Notes: generated by a model from the letters alone, not told the origin. Shown: positions 9,960-19,439, counted from the first letter of the stretch. The stretch: DNA of 64,000 nucleotides from Roseiarcus sp963741405 (GCA_963741405.1 CAVUHX010000024.1:21066-85065), one strand, 5' to 3'. Made by a program: numbers and translations.

Positions 9960-12386
9960 TTATGGCGTCTCGGGTTCAGGCGTTTTATCGGTCGGACCCG
10001 CCTCACTGGCCGGCTCGGCGCGCTTCCGGGCGCGGCCGCGGGCCTTCGCGGCGAGAATGAGGTCGCGCTCCATGCGCGGCGCGGCCGGCCCTTCGGGGTA
10101 AACGAAGCCGAGCTTCTTCTCCCCCGTTTCGTCGGCCTTGACCACGACCTTGACGACGCCGCCGTTCTTGAGCCTGCCGAACAGCACTTCGTCGGCGAGC
10201 GGCGTCTTGATCTGGGCCTGGATCACCCGCGCCATCGGCCTCGCACCCATAGATTCGTCGTAGCCGTTCTTGACCAGCCACCCCCGCGCCTCGTCCGTGA
10301 GCTCGATTGTGACGTTGCGGTCGGACAGTTGCGCCTCAAGCTGCAGGATGAACTTGTCGACGACCCGCGCGATCACTGATTCCGGCAGACGGGCGAATGG
10401 CACGATCGCATCGAGACGGTTGCGGAACTCGGGAGCGAACAGCCGGTCGATCGCCTCCTTGTCGTCCCCGTCGCGGGTCGATTTGTGGAACCCGAACGCA
10501 GCCCGCGCCAGATCCTGCGCGCCAGCGTTGGTCGTCATAATCAGGATCACGTTGCGGAAGTCGATCTGCTTCCCGGAATGATCGGTCAGCTTGCCGTGAT
10601 CCATGACCTGCAGCAGGATGTTGAACAGGTCCGGATGGGCCTTCTCGATCTCGTCGAGCAGCAGCACGCAATGGGGATGTTGGTCGATGGCGTCAGTGAG
10701 AAGGCCACCCTGATCGAAGCCGACATAGCCGGGAGGGGCTCCGATGAGGCGCGATACGGTATGTCGCTCCATATATTCCGACATGTCGAAACGAATCAGC
10801 TCGAGGCCGAGGCTGGTTGCGAGCTGCCGGGCCGCCTCTGTCTTTCCGACGCCGGTCGGGCCAGAGAAAAGATAGCAGCCGATCGGCTTCTCGGGGTCGC
10901 GCAGCCCGGCGCGGGCGAGCTTGATCGCCGCGGCGAGAGCCGAGACCGCCTCGTCTTGGCCGTAGACGGCGCGCTTAAGCGTGCCCTCGAGGTGTTGCAG
11001 CACCTCGGTGTCATCTTTCGACACCGACTTCGGCGGAATGCGGGCCATGGAAGCGATCGTCGCCTCGATCTCCTTTACGCCGATCGTCTTCTTGCGCTTG
11101 GTCTCGGGCAGAAGCATCTGCGAAGCGCCGGTTTCGTCTATCACGTCGATCGCCTTGTCAGGCAGCTTCCGGTCGTGAATGTAGCGTGACGACAGCTCCA
11201 CCGCGGCCTTGACCGCGTCGCCCGTGTAGCGGAGCTTGTGAAACTCCTCGAAATAGGGCTTGAGGCCCTTGAGAATCTCGATCGCGTCCGAAACGCTCGG
11301 CTCCTTGACGTCGATCTTCTGGAACCGTCGCACGAGCGCGCGGTCCTTCTCGAAATATTGCCGATATTCCTTGTAAGTTGTTGATCCGATGCATCGCAGT
11401 GTGCCCTGAGCGAGCGCAGGTTTGAGCAGGTTCGATGCATCCATCGCGCCTCCCGAAGTCGCGCCTGCCCCGATCACCGTATGGATTTCGTCGATAAAGA
11501 GTATGGCGTCCTTGTGCTGCTCGATTTCCTTCATGACCTGCTTCAGGCGCTCTTCGAAATCGCCGCGATAACGCGTGCCGGCCAGCAGGGCCCCCATGTC
11601 CAGGGCGAACACGGTCGCCTCCTCGAGGACCTCGGGAACGTCGGAGTTGACGATCTTGCGCGCCAGACCCTCCGCGATCGCGGTTTTTCCCACCCCTGGA
11701 TCACCAACCAGAAGCGGATTGTTTTTCTGGCGACGGCACAGAACCTGAATTGTGCGCTGCACCTCGGCTTCACGACCGATCAGAGGGTCGATGCGCCCAT
11801 CTCTGGCCTTCCGGTTGAGATTCACGCAATAAGCATCGAGCGCACCTTCCTTTTTCTTGGAATCACCACCGCTCTCCTTGGCATCCTTGGGCGCTTCGGA
11901 CTCCTCTTCCGACCCGCGGGGCAGGCGAGAGGAATCCGAATGGCCGGGTCGTTTTGCGATGCCATGGCTGATGTAGTTCACGGCGTCGTAGCGGGTCATG
12001 TCCTGCTCTTGCAGGAAGAAGGCGGCATGCGTTTCCCGCTCGGCGAAAATGGCGACGAGCACGTTGGCGCCGGTCACTTCCTCTCGCCCGGACGACTGCA
12101 CGTGGAAGGCGGCCCGTTGCACAACGCGCTGGAAACCGTTGGTCGCCTTGGCCTCCTCCTGGCCCTCCACAACCAGATTTTCGAGTTCCGTATCAAGATA
12201 ATTCACAACCGTCTTGCGCAGTGAGTCGAGATCGACGCCACAGGCTCGCATCACTGCGCCGGCGTCTGTATCGTCGATTAGCGCGAGTAGCAGATGCTCG
12301 AGAGTAGCGTACTCGTGATGGCGCTCATTCGCCAACGCCAGGGCCTTCCTCAGCGTTTTTTCGAGCGTGCGGGAGAAAATCGGCAT
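9960..12386 (-). CDS. clpA: ATP-dependent Clp protease ATPase ClpA
   Basis: AAA+ unfoldase that feeds ClpP. I set the start at ATG 12386 (MPIFSRTLEKTL), giving 808 residues; an upstream extension would overlap clpS. The N-domain is followed by AAA1 with GDPGVGKTAIAEG and AILFIDEIHT, and AAA2 with GPTGVGKTEAARQL and VLLLDEIEKAHPD. The C-terminus is extended by about 60 residues with a basic and then acidic stretch. clpS lies just upstream (8 bases), forming the usual clpS-clpA operon of the N-degron pathway. Confidence 0.96.
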   Translation of the reverse strand: MPIFSRTLEKTLRKALALANERHHEYATLEHLLLALIDDTDAGAVMRACGVDLDSLRKTVVNYLDTELENLVVEGQEEAKATNGFQRVVQRAAFHVQSSGREEVTGANVLVAIFAERETHAAFFLQEQDMTRYDAVNYISHGIAKRPGHSDSSRLPRGSEEESEAPKDAKESGGDSKKKEGALDAYCVNLNRKARDGRIDPLIGREAEVQRTIQVLCRRQKNNPLLVGDPGVGKTAIAEGLARKIVNSDVPEVLEEATVFALDMGALLAGTRYRGDFEERLKQVMKEIEQHKDAILFIDEIHTVIGAGATSGGAMDASNLLKPALAQGTLRCIGSTTYKEYRQYFEKDRALVRRFQKIDVKEPSVSDAIEILKGLKPYFEEFHKLRYTGDAVKAAVELSSRYIHDRKLPDKAIDVIDETGASQMLLPETKRKKTIGVKEIEATIASMARIPPKSVSKDDTEVLQHLEGTLKRAVYGQDEAVSALAAAIKLARAGLRDPEKPIGCYLFSGPTGVGKTEAARQLATSLGLELIRFDMSEYMERHTVSRLIGAPPGYVGFDQGGLLTDAIDQHPHCVLLLDEIEKAHPDLFNILLQVMDHGKLTDHSGKQIDFRNVILIMTTNAGAQDLARAAFGFHKSTRDGDDKEAIDRLFAPEFRNRLDAIVPFARLPESVIARVVDKFILQLEAQLSDRNVTIELTDEARGWLVKNGYDESMGARPMARVIQAQIKTPLADEVLFGRLKNGGVVKVVVKADETGEKKLGFVYPEGPAAPRMERDLILAAKARGRARKRAEPASEAGPTDKTPEPETP

Positions 12387-12394
12387 GGCGCCTC

Positions 12395-12832
12395 TCACTT
12401 CTTTTCCATGATGCACTGAAGCGGGTGTTGGTTCTTTCGAGCGTGGTCCATCACTTGCGAAACTTTGGTTTCTGCGACCTCGTAGCTGTAGACGCCGCAC
12501 TCCCCAACGCCGTTGTTATGAACCTGGAGCATGATTTGCGTCGCTTCCTGCGTGTCCTTGTTGAAGAACGCCTGAAGAACAGAAATCACAAACTCCATCG
12601 GCGTATAATCGTCGTTCAACAGCAGGACGCGATACATATTGGGCCGCTTGGTCTGCGTGCGCGTCCTGGTGATGACCGCGGCCCCGTTGCCAGGGGTCTC
12701 ACTTCCCCGCTTGGGCTCACGCGCCGCGACCGTCCGCACGGCCACCGCCGCCGCTCCCGGACTAAACCATCGCACCAGACGCGCCATCCCCGCTCTCAGG
12801 CGAACGACAAACGGATTTGAGGCGTTAGGCAC
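12395..12832 (-). CDS. clpS: N-degron adaptor ClpS with N-terminal extension
   Basis: ClpS binds N-terminal Leu, Phe, Trp and Tyr and hands substrates to ClpA. The conserved core has RVLLLNDDYTPMEFVI, then HNNGVGECG, YEVAETKVSQVMD and HPLQC. The protein is 145 residues against about 105 for typical ClpS; the first 60 are basic and Ala-rich, perhaps a mis-chosen start (Met near residue 16 is an alternative) or a real extension. The window also encodes Aat and Bpt, which make ClpS ligands. Confidence 0.93.
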   Translation of the reverse strand: MPNASNPFVVRLRAGMARLVRWFSPGAAAVAVRTVAAREPKRGSETPGNGAAVITRTRTQTKRPNMYRVLLLNDDYTPMEFVISVLQAFFNKDTQEATQIMLQVHNNGVGECGVYSYEVAETKVSQVMDHARKNQHPLQCIMEKK

Positions 12833-13172
12833 GAAATAACCCCGTTCCTTGCCGGTTGGACCTCAACAACTCGATCATCCACGCGAACACGACTATATCT
12901 GGGCGTTGGACGTTCTTCTTGCCAGTGAGGCCGAAGAACGAAGAATTGCCAATTTGCAGGTCACGCGCAAGGGGCGCTTGCCGCCCACCTCTTTTTCAGC
13001 CGGGAAAGCGTTCTCAACTTGGCGGTGAGGCCGACCGGGAACGGTGCGTCAACTGTCGTTCGTCAGCGGAGTTCCCTTCCCTTTCCCGGCGCCAAAGCAA
13101 AAAAAAACGGCGACCGTTAGGACGCCGTTTGGATGGTGGGTTGCGTCGCGGAGCGCGATTCGACTGGCGGAG
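12833..13172. other. Intergenic region upstream of clpS
   Basis: 340 bases between clpS and the phasin gene. It must carry the clpSA promoter and the phasin terminator (separate entry). No open frame with recognisable protein and no RNA gene is seen. Confidence 0.6.
13099..13130 (-). terminator. Rho-independent terminator of the phasin gene
   Basis: Reading the minus strand, an 8-bp stem AAACGGCG/CGCCGTTT with a 10-base loop is followed by a run of nine T. It lies about 40 bases after the phasin stop codon. Confidence 0.85.
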
Positions 13173-13514
13173 CTACTTCGCCTGAAGGCTAGCGTAGGCC
13201 GAAGTCACTGGCTTGATCGCATCGGAAGCGACTTTCGCATAAAGCTCGGAGACTTTGCTCGCCTGCGCGACGAACCCTTCGTATGCCTGCTTTACGTATT
13301 CGCTCTGGATCTGCATCGCCAACTCGACGGTGCGCGCCCCAAGAAGCTTCTCGTAAACGGCGGATCCGCTGGTGAACGCCTTCTTAGCATAGTCCGTCAA
13401 CTCCGCGGCGAGCTCCTGAATGCCCTTCGTCCAAGTCGTCGACGCGGCGGTCAGCGCTTCAAGCTGCTGCTTTGAGAAATTCTGAAAATCCTCGAAATTC
13501 GGTGTCGTACCCAT
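13173..13514 (-). CDS. Phasin (PHA granule-coating protein)
   Basis: 113 residues from ATG 13514 (MGTTPNFEDFQNFSKQQLEAL), the only start that gives the standard phasin beginning; the longer frame to 13598 adds an unrelated N-terminus. Almost entirely amphipathic helix, with YVKQAYEGFVAQASKVSELY as the typical phasin-2 segment. Phasins coat polyhydroxyalkanoate granules; phaC occurs at 24.6 kb in this window. The upstream region holds a palindrome that could bind PhaR. Confidence 0.88.
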   Translation of the reverse strand: MGTTPNFEDFQNFSKQQLEALTAASTTWTKGIQELAAELTDYAKKAFTSGSAVYEKLLGARTVELAMQIQSEYVKQAYEGFVAQASKVSELYAKVASDAIKPVTSAYASLQAK

Positions 13515-13584
13515 CTTCCAACCTTTCCGTTGGCCTCGCATCGGCGTTAGCGGCCAGCGAGGCTCCATGTCGATGTGGGCATTA

Positions 13585-13597
13585 TGTGCGCTGCACA
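13585..13597. promoter_or_regulatory. Palindrome TGTGCGCTGCACA upstream of phasin
   Basis: Perfect 5-3-5 palindrome about 70 bases upstream of the phasin start, followed 30 bases later by a similar half (GATGCACA). PHA regulators of the PhaR class bind TGC/GCA-type repeats before phasin genes, and PhaR is released when granules form. The link to PhaR is an inference. Confidence 0.45.
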
Positions 13598-13810
13598 AAA
13601 AAAGTCAACAATCTTTTTGCGATGCACAATTGACGGGTCCCTTCCAACTGCAATGGATGGCTGACCAGGGTCAATATCGTCAGACGCTTATCCGCCATTC
13701 AACGAGGACACTCATTTTACGTTAACCCGGCCGTAACCCCGTCGTCATAACGTTCAAGTGTGTAAATCGGGCCACTGTCCGACCGTTACCCGCGTAAGTG
13801 AGGCGTGTAG

Positions 13811-15505
13811 ATGGCGTTGCGTAAGGTGCAATCGAAATTTGTTCGCGTTATTCGCCTCACCGCCGGAGTCCTGATCGCCGCATGTGCGCTCACGCTGGCG
13901 GGGCCGGCAGAAGCGCATCATTACCGGCATGTCCACCGCTACGCGCATGCCACCCATTATCGTCACGTCGCCCAACGCTGGAGCCATTCCAGCCACCACC
14001 GGGCGGTTGCCGCTGCTCCCGCATTCTCGGCCATCGTTGTCGACGCCAACAGCGGACATACGCTTTACAGCGTCGAGGAGGACGGGCTGAGGCATCCCGC
14101 GTCCGTCACCAAGGTCATGACGCTCTATCTTCTTTTCGAGCAACTCGAGAAAGGAGCCCTGAGCCTGCAGACGCGTATTCCGGTGTCAGAGCACGCCGCC
14201 GCACAGGAGCCTTCCAAGCTGGGAATCGAGGCCGGGGAGACAATCAGCGTCGATGACGCAATCAAGGCGGTGGTCACCCGCTCGGCCAATGACGTGGCGG
14301 TGGCGATCGCCGAGACGATCGGCCGCGACGAGAGCACGTTCGCCGACATGATGACGCGCAAGGCGCATGCGCTGGGGATGTCGAGGACGCTTTATCGCAA
14401 CGCCTCCGGCCTGCCCAACGACGAACAGGTGACCACCGCGCGCGACCTTGCAATTCTCGGGCGCTCCCTTGAGGAGCGCTTCCCACACTATTTCAAGTAT
14501 TTCTCGACGCGCGAGTTCCAGTACGCTGGCGAGACGATTGGCAGTCACAATCACCTCCTCGGGCGCGTTGACGGGGTAGACGGAATCAAGACGGGCTACA
14601 CCCGCGCTTCGGGCTTCAACCTTCTAACTTCTGTGCACCGAGACGGTCGCTCGCTGATCGCCGTCGTCATGGGAGGGCGCTCGGCCCGCGGGCGCGACCG
14701 AATCATGGAAAACCTTATCGACGACCATATTGCGGAAGCTTCGACAATCCGCACGGCGACTATGGTGGCAGAAGCCTCGGACGCCGTGGAACAGGCTCAG
14801 TCCCCGGCGGAGCCGCAGGCCGCGCCGGCCAGGGCCCATCCGACTGCCGTCGTCACGGCGAAGGTTCCCGCAAGCGCAACTCCGGTTCGCGCCGCCCAGT
14901 CGCCGGTCGCGGAAGGCGACAATTCCGACGAAGACGGCGCCCCGGCTTTGCGTGTCGCCGCAGTGGTTCGGCAGCACGTGTCGGCGTCCGCTCCGCTTTC
15001 CCTGCGCGCCTTTGACCCCAGTCGCGTCGCCTCGCTATCGGCAAATCGTTCGCGTCCAGCGGAACGGGCGGCGCCGGACCTACGCGCCGAGAAAACGCCG
15101 GCTCAGCGTGGCTGGGTGAAAGGACCGGAAACGGCCCGGAAGGGTCGGTCAACGGTCCGAGCGAGCGCCCCCACCCCGCCGGCAAAGGCGACAAACGCCA
15201 ATGAAATGACGCTCGCCGCACGCACGTCGGCCAAGGTGAACGATCAGGACACCGGAAACCGCAATGGTTGGATGATACAGATCGGGGCCACCGACGACGC
15301 CGCCAAGGCCAACGCCCTTCTCGACAAAGCACGGCAGCGGGGCAGATCGATCCTCGGTTCCGCCAGGCCGGTCACCGAGAAAGTACGCAAGGGCGAGGAC
15401 ACGTTCTACAGGGCCCGCTTCGCCGGTCTCGATTCGGCTTCGGCGGAAACCGCCTGCCGCTCCCTCAAACGCGACGGCTTTTCCTGTTTCGCCGCCCGGG
15501 ATTGA
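13811..15505 (+). CDS. D-alanyl-D-alanine carboxypeptidase with SPOR domain
   Basis: Penicillin-binding protein of peptidase family S11 that trims the pentapeptide of peptidoglycan in the periplasm. 564 residues: signal peptide ending near AEA-HH, a His/Tyr/Arg-rich stretch (about 36-62), then the catalytic domain with SVTK (Ser98, Lys101), SAN (158-160) and KTG (260-262). After a long disordered Ala/Pro linker (about 310-480), the last 75 residues (WMIQIGATDDAAKANALL...) form a SPOR domain that binds denuded glycan at the division site. This architecture is common in Hyphomicrobiales. Confidence 0.93.
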   Translation: MALRKVQSKFVRVIRLTAGVLIAACALTLAGPAEAHHYRHVHRYAHATHYRHVAQRWSHSSHHRAVAAAPAFSAIVVDANSGHTLYSVEEDGLRHPASVTKVMTLYLLFEQLEKGALSLQTRIPVSEHAAAQEPSKLGIEAGETISVDDAIKAVVTRSANDVAVAIAETIGRDESTFADMMTRKAHALGMSRTLYRNASGLPNDEQVTTARDLAILGRSLEERFPHYFKYFSTREFQYAGETIGSHNHLLGRVDGVDGIKTGYTRASGFNLLTSVHRDGRSLIAVVMGGRSARGRDRIMENLIDDHIAEASTIRTATMVAEASDAVEQAQSPAEPQAAPARAHPTAVVTAKVPASATPVRAAQSPVAEGDNSDEDGAPALRVAAVVRQHVSASAPLSLRAFDPSRVASLSANRSRPAERAAPDLRAEKTPAQRGWVKGPETARKGRSTVRASAPTPPAKATNANEMTLAARTSAKVNDQDTGNRNGWMIQIGATDDAAKANALLDKARQRGRSILGSARPVTEKVRKGEDTFYRARFAGLDSASAETACRSLKRDGFSCFAARD

Positions 15506-15550
15506 CGAAGGAACCCAAAGCTCCCGTCCTCCATTTTCTGTTCGGAGCGT

Positions 15551-16270
15551 CTAGCCTTGTCGCTGCATCAGAACATCCTTGGCCTGATTGACCCTCGCGG
15601 CAAGAGCGGTCGAGCCGCCATGATCTGGATGAAATTTCTTCATCAGGGCGCGATGGGCGCGGATGATGTCCGCCGCGGCCGCACCCTCCGGCAGACCCAG
15701 GACTTCCAGCGCATCACGGCGCGACATCGCGCCAACGGGGCTTCGCCGCCACGTCTCTCCCTTGTCCTCGTCTGCCTCACGCCAGCCGGCGAACCGGCGG
15801 TCGAGATACGCCTCTAGAAGGTTGACCCCGTCCGGATCGTCGCGCGCAAGTTCTTCGCGCAGGCCAATAAGTTCCGGCCGGGACAGGGTCTCGACCGTTC
15901 TGCCCGCATAGGCGCCGGCCAGAATCGATCCACTCATGGCGCCGCTGTCGTGGTCGAGCCGCATTTCGAGCATGGCCGAGCGCGCGGTCGTGACACGTCC
16001 AGGGCTCGTGGGCGCGCCTCCCGCCGCTGTCCGAAACGACGTCCACGCGGGCCCGAACGTCCGCCAACCCGCGAAGCTCGCCGCCATCCCAGCCAGCGCC
16101 GCCGCCATGCCGACGCGGCCCCGCAGGAGCAGAAGCGCGGCCGCGAGGAGGCCGAGAGCGCCCCCGCCTCGCCTGACCATACGGGCGACCGCGGCGGCGT
16201 CCATGCGTGCGAACTGCTTGATCGCGCCCAGGAGAAGAAACAGCAATATCAGGCCGATAATAAAATTCAT
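15551..16270 (-). CDS. Membrane-anchored J-domain protein
   Basis: 239 residues. The N-terminus has two or three hydrophobic helices; the last 55 residues are a J-like domain with MSRRDALEVLGL, ALMKKFHPDHGG and VNQAKDVLM. The HPD tripeptide that stimulates DnaK ATPase is intact. It probably recruits DnaK to the inner membrane; the substrate is unknown. The family (DnaJ-domain protein of alphaproteobacteria) usually has this membrane-first layout. Confidence 0.85.
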   Translation of the reverse strand: MNFIIGLILLFLLLGAIKQFARMDAAAVARMVRRGGGALGLLAAALLLLRGRVGMAAALAGMAASFAGWRTFGPAWTSFRTAAGGAPTSPGRVTTARSAMLEMRLDHDSGAMSGSILAGAYAGRTVETLSRPELIGLREELARDDPDGVNLLEAYLDRRFAGWREADEDKGETWRRSPVGAMSRRDALEVLGLPEGAAAADIIRAHRALMKKFHPDHGGSTALAARVNQAKDVLMQRQG

Positions 16271-16334
16271 TGTTCTTGCGCTTCAGATGACCGGCGGCGG
16301 GAGCCGCTCCTTCGCGAGGAAACCTACCCGGATT

Positions 16335-17045
16335 TCACAATCCCCGCATCTGCGCGAGCAGCAGACGGGCGGCCGGGTCGGCTTCCGCCGCCCGAACGAG
16401 CGCCGCATGGCCGCCGGCCGCATAGGCCGCCGCAGCCCGCAGCAGCGCCTCGAGTCGCGCCGCCGCGCCTGCGTCGAAGGCGCTGTAGGCGCCGCCCGTC
16501 AGGCGGGCGATCTCCAAAAAGGCTCGTCGCGCCGAAGGGTCCAGCCCTTCCTGGAACATGAAGGCCTTGACTCCCTGAAGCGCGAGCTCCCCCGCCAGGC
16601 TCGCGAGCTCGTCAGGATTCTCCTCCATCGCGTCGCCGACGAAGACGAGCGCGGCGACCTTGGCGAGCTTCGCCTCGTTTCGGGTATGAGCGAGGACCCG
16701 TCGGATCTGCGTCTCTCCACCACGCACCTCGATGCGGCTCATGAGCTCGGTGAGCCCCTGCCCACCGGAGACGAATCTCGACGCCCGGCATTCGTTGAGG
16801 CCGCGATAATAGACGAGTTGCACGTCTAGGCCCCCGAGGCTCGCCGCCGTGTCAAACATCTTCGCCTGCAGCACCTGCGCCAGATCCCAGGCGGCCTGGC
16901 GGCTCATGGTGGCGTCGAGCGCGAAGATCAGGCGGCCGCGTCCGCCCGCGCCCGGCGTCGGGACGCGGCGCGCCGCCTCGACGAAGGCCGCGACCGTTTC
17001 GCCAGCGTTCCGCCGGGCCACTGGGGCGTCCTTGTTCCTGTCCAT
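16335..17045 (-). CDS. VWA-domain protein
   Basis: 236 residues from ATG 17045 (MDRNKDAPVARRNAG); the 271-residue version starting at 17150 has an unlikely N-terminus. A von Willebrand A fold is indicated by IFALDATMSRQAAWD (a MIDAS of DxTxS type), LVYYRGLNEC and LVFVGDAMEENPDEL. No signal peptide. Function unknown; such proteins often follow J-domain genes in this group, as here (64 bases apart). Confidence 0.75.
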   Translation of the reverse strand: MDRNKDAPVARRNAGETVAAFVEAARRVPTPGAGGRGRLIFALDATMSRQAAWDLAQVLQAKMFDTAASLGGLDVQLVYYRGLNECRASRFVSGGQGLTELMSRIEVRGGETQIRRVLAHTRNEAKLAKVAALVFVGDAMEENPDELASLAGELALQGVKAFMFQEGLDPSARRAFLEIARLTGGAYSAFDAGAAARLEALLRAAAAYAAGGHAALVRAAEADPAARLLLAQMRGL

Positions 17046-17648
17046 CCTCGTCCCCAAAGCATCTCGGGCGTATCCGTCAGATTGGGCCTCAATGGCCCGG
17101 AGGCAAGGCGGAGCGGCGATATTCGCCCGCCGCGTCTCGGGGAACGCCACGCCCGGCGCACTCGCGAAGCGTGCTCCCGTGCGCCCGCTCGGACCCCATC
17201 GCTCGAAAACCGCGGTCGTGAAATCAATGAGTTCAACGCTTTATGACGCCATTTTTGTTCCCTAAGTCTGCCGAAAATAGCGCTGCGATGCTTTGCTTAA
17301 GATTGAATCCGGACCACGAATCTTTATGGCTTCCACCATCCGGACCTGCAAGAGAAAGAGACTGGGTGAGCCCACGGCATTCGCCCAGGCGCCGCCAGCC
17401 CTTCGCCATAGGGCGTTGCGGCGCCGCTACGACGCCTGCATTTGGCGCGGCAGGGGCAAAAGTCCGGGCACGCACTCGCACAAGAGATGATGCTGCAAGT
17501 GCGAAATTAAGTCAGAAGAATCACTTGCGAGTTCACCGGCACGCCAAAATTCGAAAGTCTGCTTTCTCGCCCGGACTTTTGCCCCTCTTACCATTTGGCG
17601 CAGCAAGCCTTTGAAATATCGCGACTAGCGCCCGGGAAAGGCGACCTC
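17046..17648. other. Intergenic region holding a MITE-like repeat
   Basis: 603 bases between two minus-strand genes. The only structure I see is the palindromic-ended repeat at 17449-17591. The remaining left part (17046-17438) has no supported gene. Confidence 0.6.
17449..17591. mobile_element. MITE-like element, copy 1
   Basis: About 143 bases with an 18-bp perfect terminal inverted repeat, AGGGGCAAAAGTCCGGGC at 17452-17469 and its complement at 17569-17586. It is flanked by the 10-bp direct repeat CATTTGGCGC (17439-17448 and 17592-17601), as expected of a target duplication. The interior has a short hairpin (GCAAGTG...CACTTGC) and no coding potential. A second copy, nearly identical inside, lies at 61746-61890. 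Confidence 0.85.
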
Positions 17649-18464
17649 TCACCCCTGGCTCTGCAGGCCCGCCTGCTCGACCCTGATTGCGGTCTCCACC
17701 GCGTCCTGGCTTGCCCCGTGGTCGCTCCGCACGAACGCGCCGTCCTGGCTGTCAAAGCCGACGACGACCCTCACATAGCGGGCGTCGGCGCAGATGCTGA
17801 GCGTCGGGTCGAACGCGACCCAGCCGAGGCGAGCGATGTGTGCCTCGGCCCAGGCGTGCGCGCCCGCCTTGACGCCGTCTGCGGACGCGGCCAGATAGCC
17901 ACCGATGAAGCGCGCCGGTATCCCGAGGAAGCGGGCGCAGGCGATGAAGATTTGAGCGAAGTCACGCGCGTGCCCGCGCCCAAGCGCGAACGCCGCGACC
18001 GCCAACTCCGGATCGTCGCCGCTGCCGAAGGCCGTGGTCTCATGCACCTCCGCCATCAGCCGGTGCATGGCGTCGAGCGGGTCGGCGGCTCCCGCCGTGG
18101 CCCCGGCGGCGAAGTCGCGCAGCGCGCCATTGACATGCGCGAGTTGGCTTTCCCGAAGATACATATCTGGCGGCAGCCGCTCCACGGCGCCGCGAACAAT
18201 GCCGGCCGCGTCCGTCGTTTCAACCTCACCCGCGGCCGTGACAGTCAGCTTCTCGACCGGGGCGCCGTGATGCGAGAATGCCGTCACAACATTGCCGTGG
18301 GCGTCCTCGCTCTGACGGAGGGCGCTGTCGAGATCGGCGTCGATGCGCCAGCCGAGGACATATTGGCTGTCGAAGCCGTGGGGGGTAAGCCGCAGGTTCT
18401 GGATTAGCATCCGCGCCGCCGGGGCGTAGCGGTTCGTCACTTCGTGAGAAACCTGGATCCGCAT
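17649..18464 (-). CDS. Transglutaminase-like protein lacking the catalytic Cys
   Basis: 271 residues, with an N-terminal beta domain (SHEVTNRYAPAARMLIQNLRL) and a transglutaminase-like core. The His and Asp of the triad are present (AHAWAEAHI and AFDPTLSICAD), but the position of the nucleophile, usually GVCQDFAH, reads GHARDFAQ, so the Cys is Ala. It ends the three-gene cassette ATP-grasp, alpha-E, transglutaminase, whose members are co-inherited in many bacteria and suspected of making or editing a peptide modification. Frame intact, so the loss looks tolerated. Confidence 0.85.
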   Translation of the reverse strand: MRIQVSHEVTNRYAPAARMLIQNLRLTPHGFDSQYVLGWRIDADLDSALRQSEDAHGNVVTAFSHHGAPVEKLTVTAAGEVETTDAAGIVRGAVERLPPDMYLRESQLAHVNGALRDFAAGATAGAADPLDAMHRLMAEVHETTAFGSGDDPELAVAAFALGRGHARDFAQIFIACARFLGIPARFIGGYLAASADGVKAGAHAWAEAHIARLGWVAFDPTLSICADARYVRVVVGFDSQDGAFVRSDHGASQDAVETAIRVEQAGLQSQG

Positions 18465-18479
18465 CGCTGTCCCCGCCCC

Positions 18480-19439
18480 TCAGGTGAAGAGATACTGCTC
18501 GGAAATCGTCTCCGACAGCCGGGTGTTATCCCCGATGAAGCCGGTGATGAACTCGTGCAGGCCACCTTGGAAGATCTGGGTCATGCTCGATCGCTCGAGC
18601 TTCGCGTGCATGGCGCGCGCCTGCCGCTGCGCGACGCCGCTGCGGCCGTCGTCGCGCGCCAGGCTGTCGAGGGCGCGGTCGATGCTCTCGTAGCAGGAGA
18701 TCAGCGAGCGTGGCATCGATCGCTTCAGGATCAGAAGGTCGGCGATCAGCCACGGCTTCACCCGGTCCCGGTACACCCAATGGTACGCGGTCGCCGCCGA
18801 AACCGCCCGTAGGATGGCGACCCACTGGAAATAGTCGAGCGAGCCGCCAACTGGCTCTGTCGAGGGCAGGAGCAGATGATACTTGACGTCGAGGAGCCGG
18901 GCGGTGTTGTCGGCGCGTTCGATGAAGACGCCGAGCCGATTGAACCAGTAAGCGTCGTTGCGCAGCATGGTGCGATAGCAGGAGCCGTCGAAGTCGAGCG
19001 ATGCCTTTTTCACATAGTCGAGAAAGCGGGTCAGCGCGACGCGGTCGAGCGGGCGGGCGAAGCGATGGCTGGTCTCGAAGCGCCTGAGCTCGAGCCAGGC
19101 GTCGTTGATTGCAGTCCACGTTTCTGCGGTGAGCGCCGTTCGCACCGCGCGGCCCGCAGTCCTGGCATTCTCGAGGCAGTTGCAGATCGACGATGGGTTC
19201 GTCCGGTCGAAGGTCAGAAACTCGACCGCGGTCTCCTCGTCGAGCGAGCCGTGCGCGGCGATAAAGCTGTCGTAAGCGCCGGCGGCGTTGAGCGCGCCTT
19301 CCCACTCGCCGGTCTTGTCGCCGTCCGATTTCGGGAGATATTCGAGTCTCAGCGTCGCCTCGATCGTGCGGGCGATGTAATCGGCGCGCTCCATCGCGCG
19401 GGCGAGCCAGAAGAGATTGTCGGCTGTGCGGGCAAGCAT
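18480..19439 (-). CDS. Alpha-E domain protein (DUF403)
   Basis: 319 residues, all-helical, beginning MLARTADNLFWLARAMERADYIARTIEA, the hallmark of alpha-E proteins. It sits between the circularly permuted ATP-grasp gene (4 bases upstream) and the transglutaminase-like gene (15 bases downstream), the standard order. No enzyme motif is recognised; a partner role to the ATP-grasp protein is inferred from context. Confidence 0.92.
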   Translation of the reverse strand: MLARTADNLFWLARAMERADYIARTIEATLRLEYLPKSDGDKTGEWEGALNAAGAYDSFIAAHGSLDEETAVEFLTFDRTNPSSICNCLENARTAGRAVRTALTAETWTAINDAWLELRRFETSHRFARPLDRVALTRFLDYVKKASLDFDGSCYRTMLRNDAYWFNRLGVFIERADNTARLLDVKYHLLLPSTEPVGGSLDYFQWVAILRAVSAATAYHWVYRDRVKPWLIADLLILKRSMPRSLISCYESIDRALDSLARDDGRSGVAQRQARAMHAKLERSSMTQIFQGGLHEFITGFIGDNTRLSETISEQYLFT

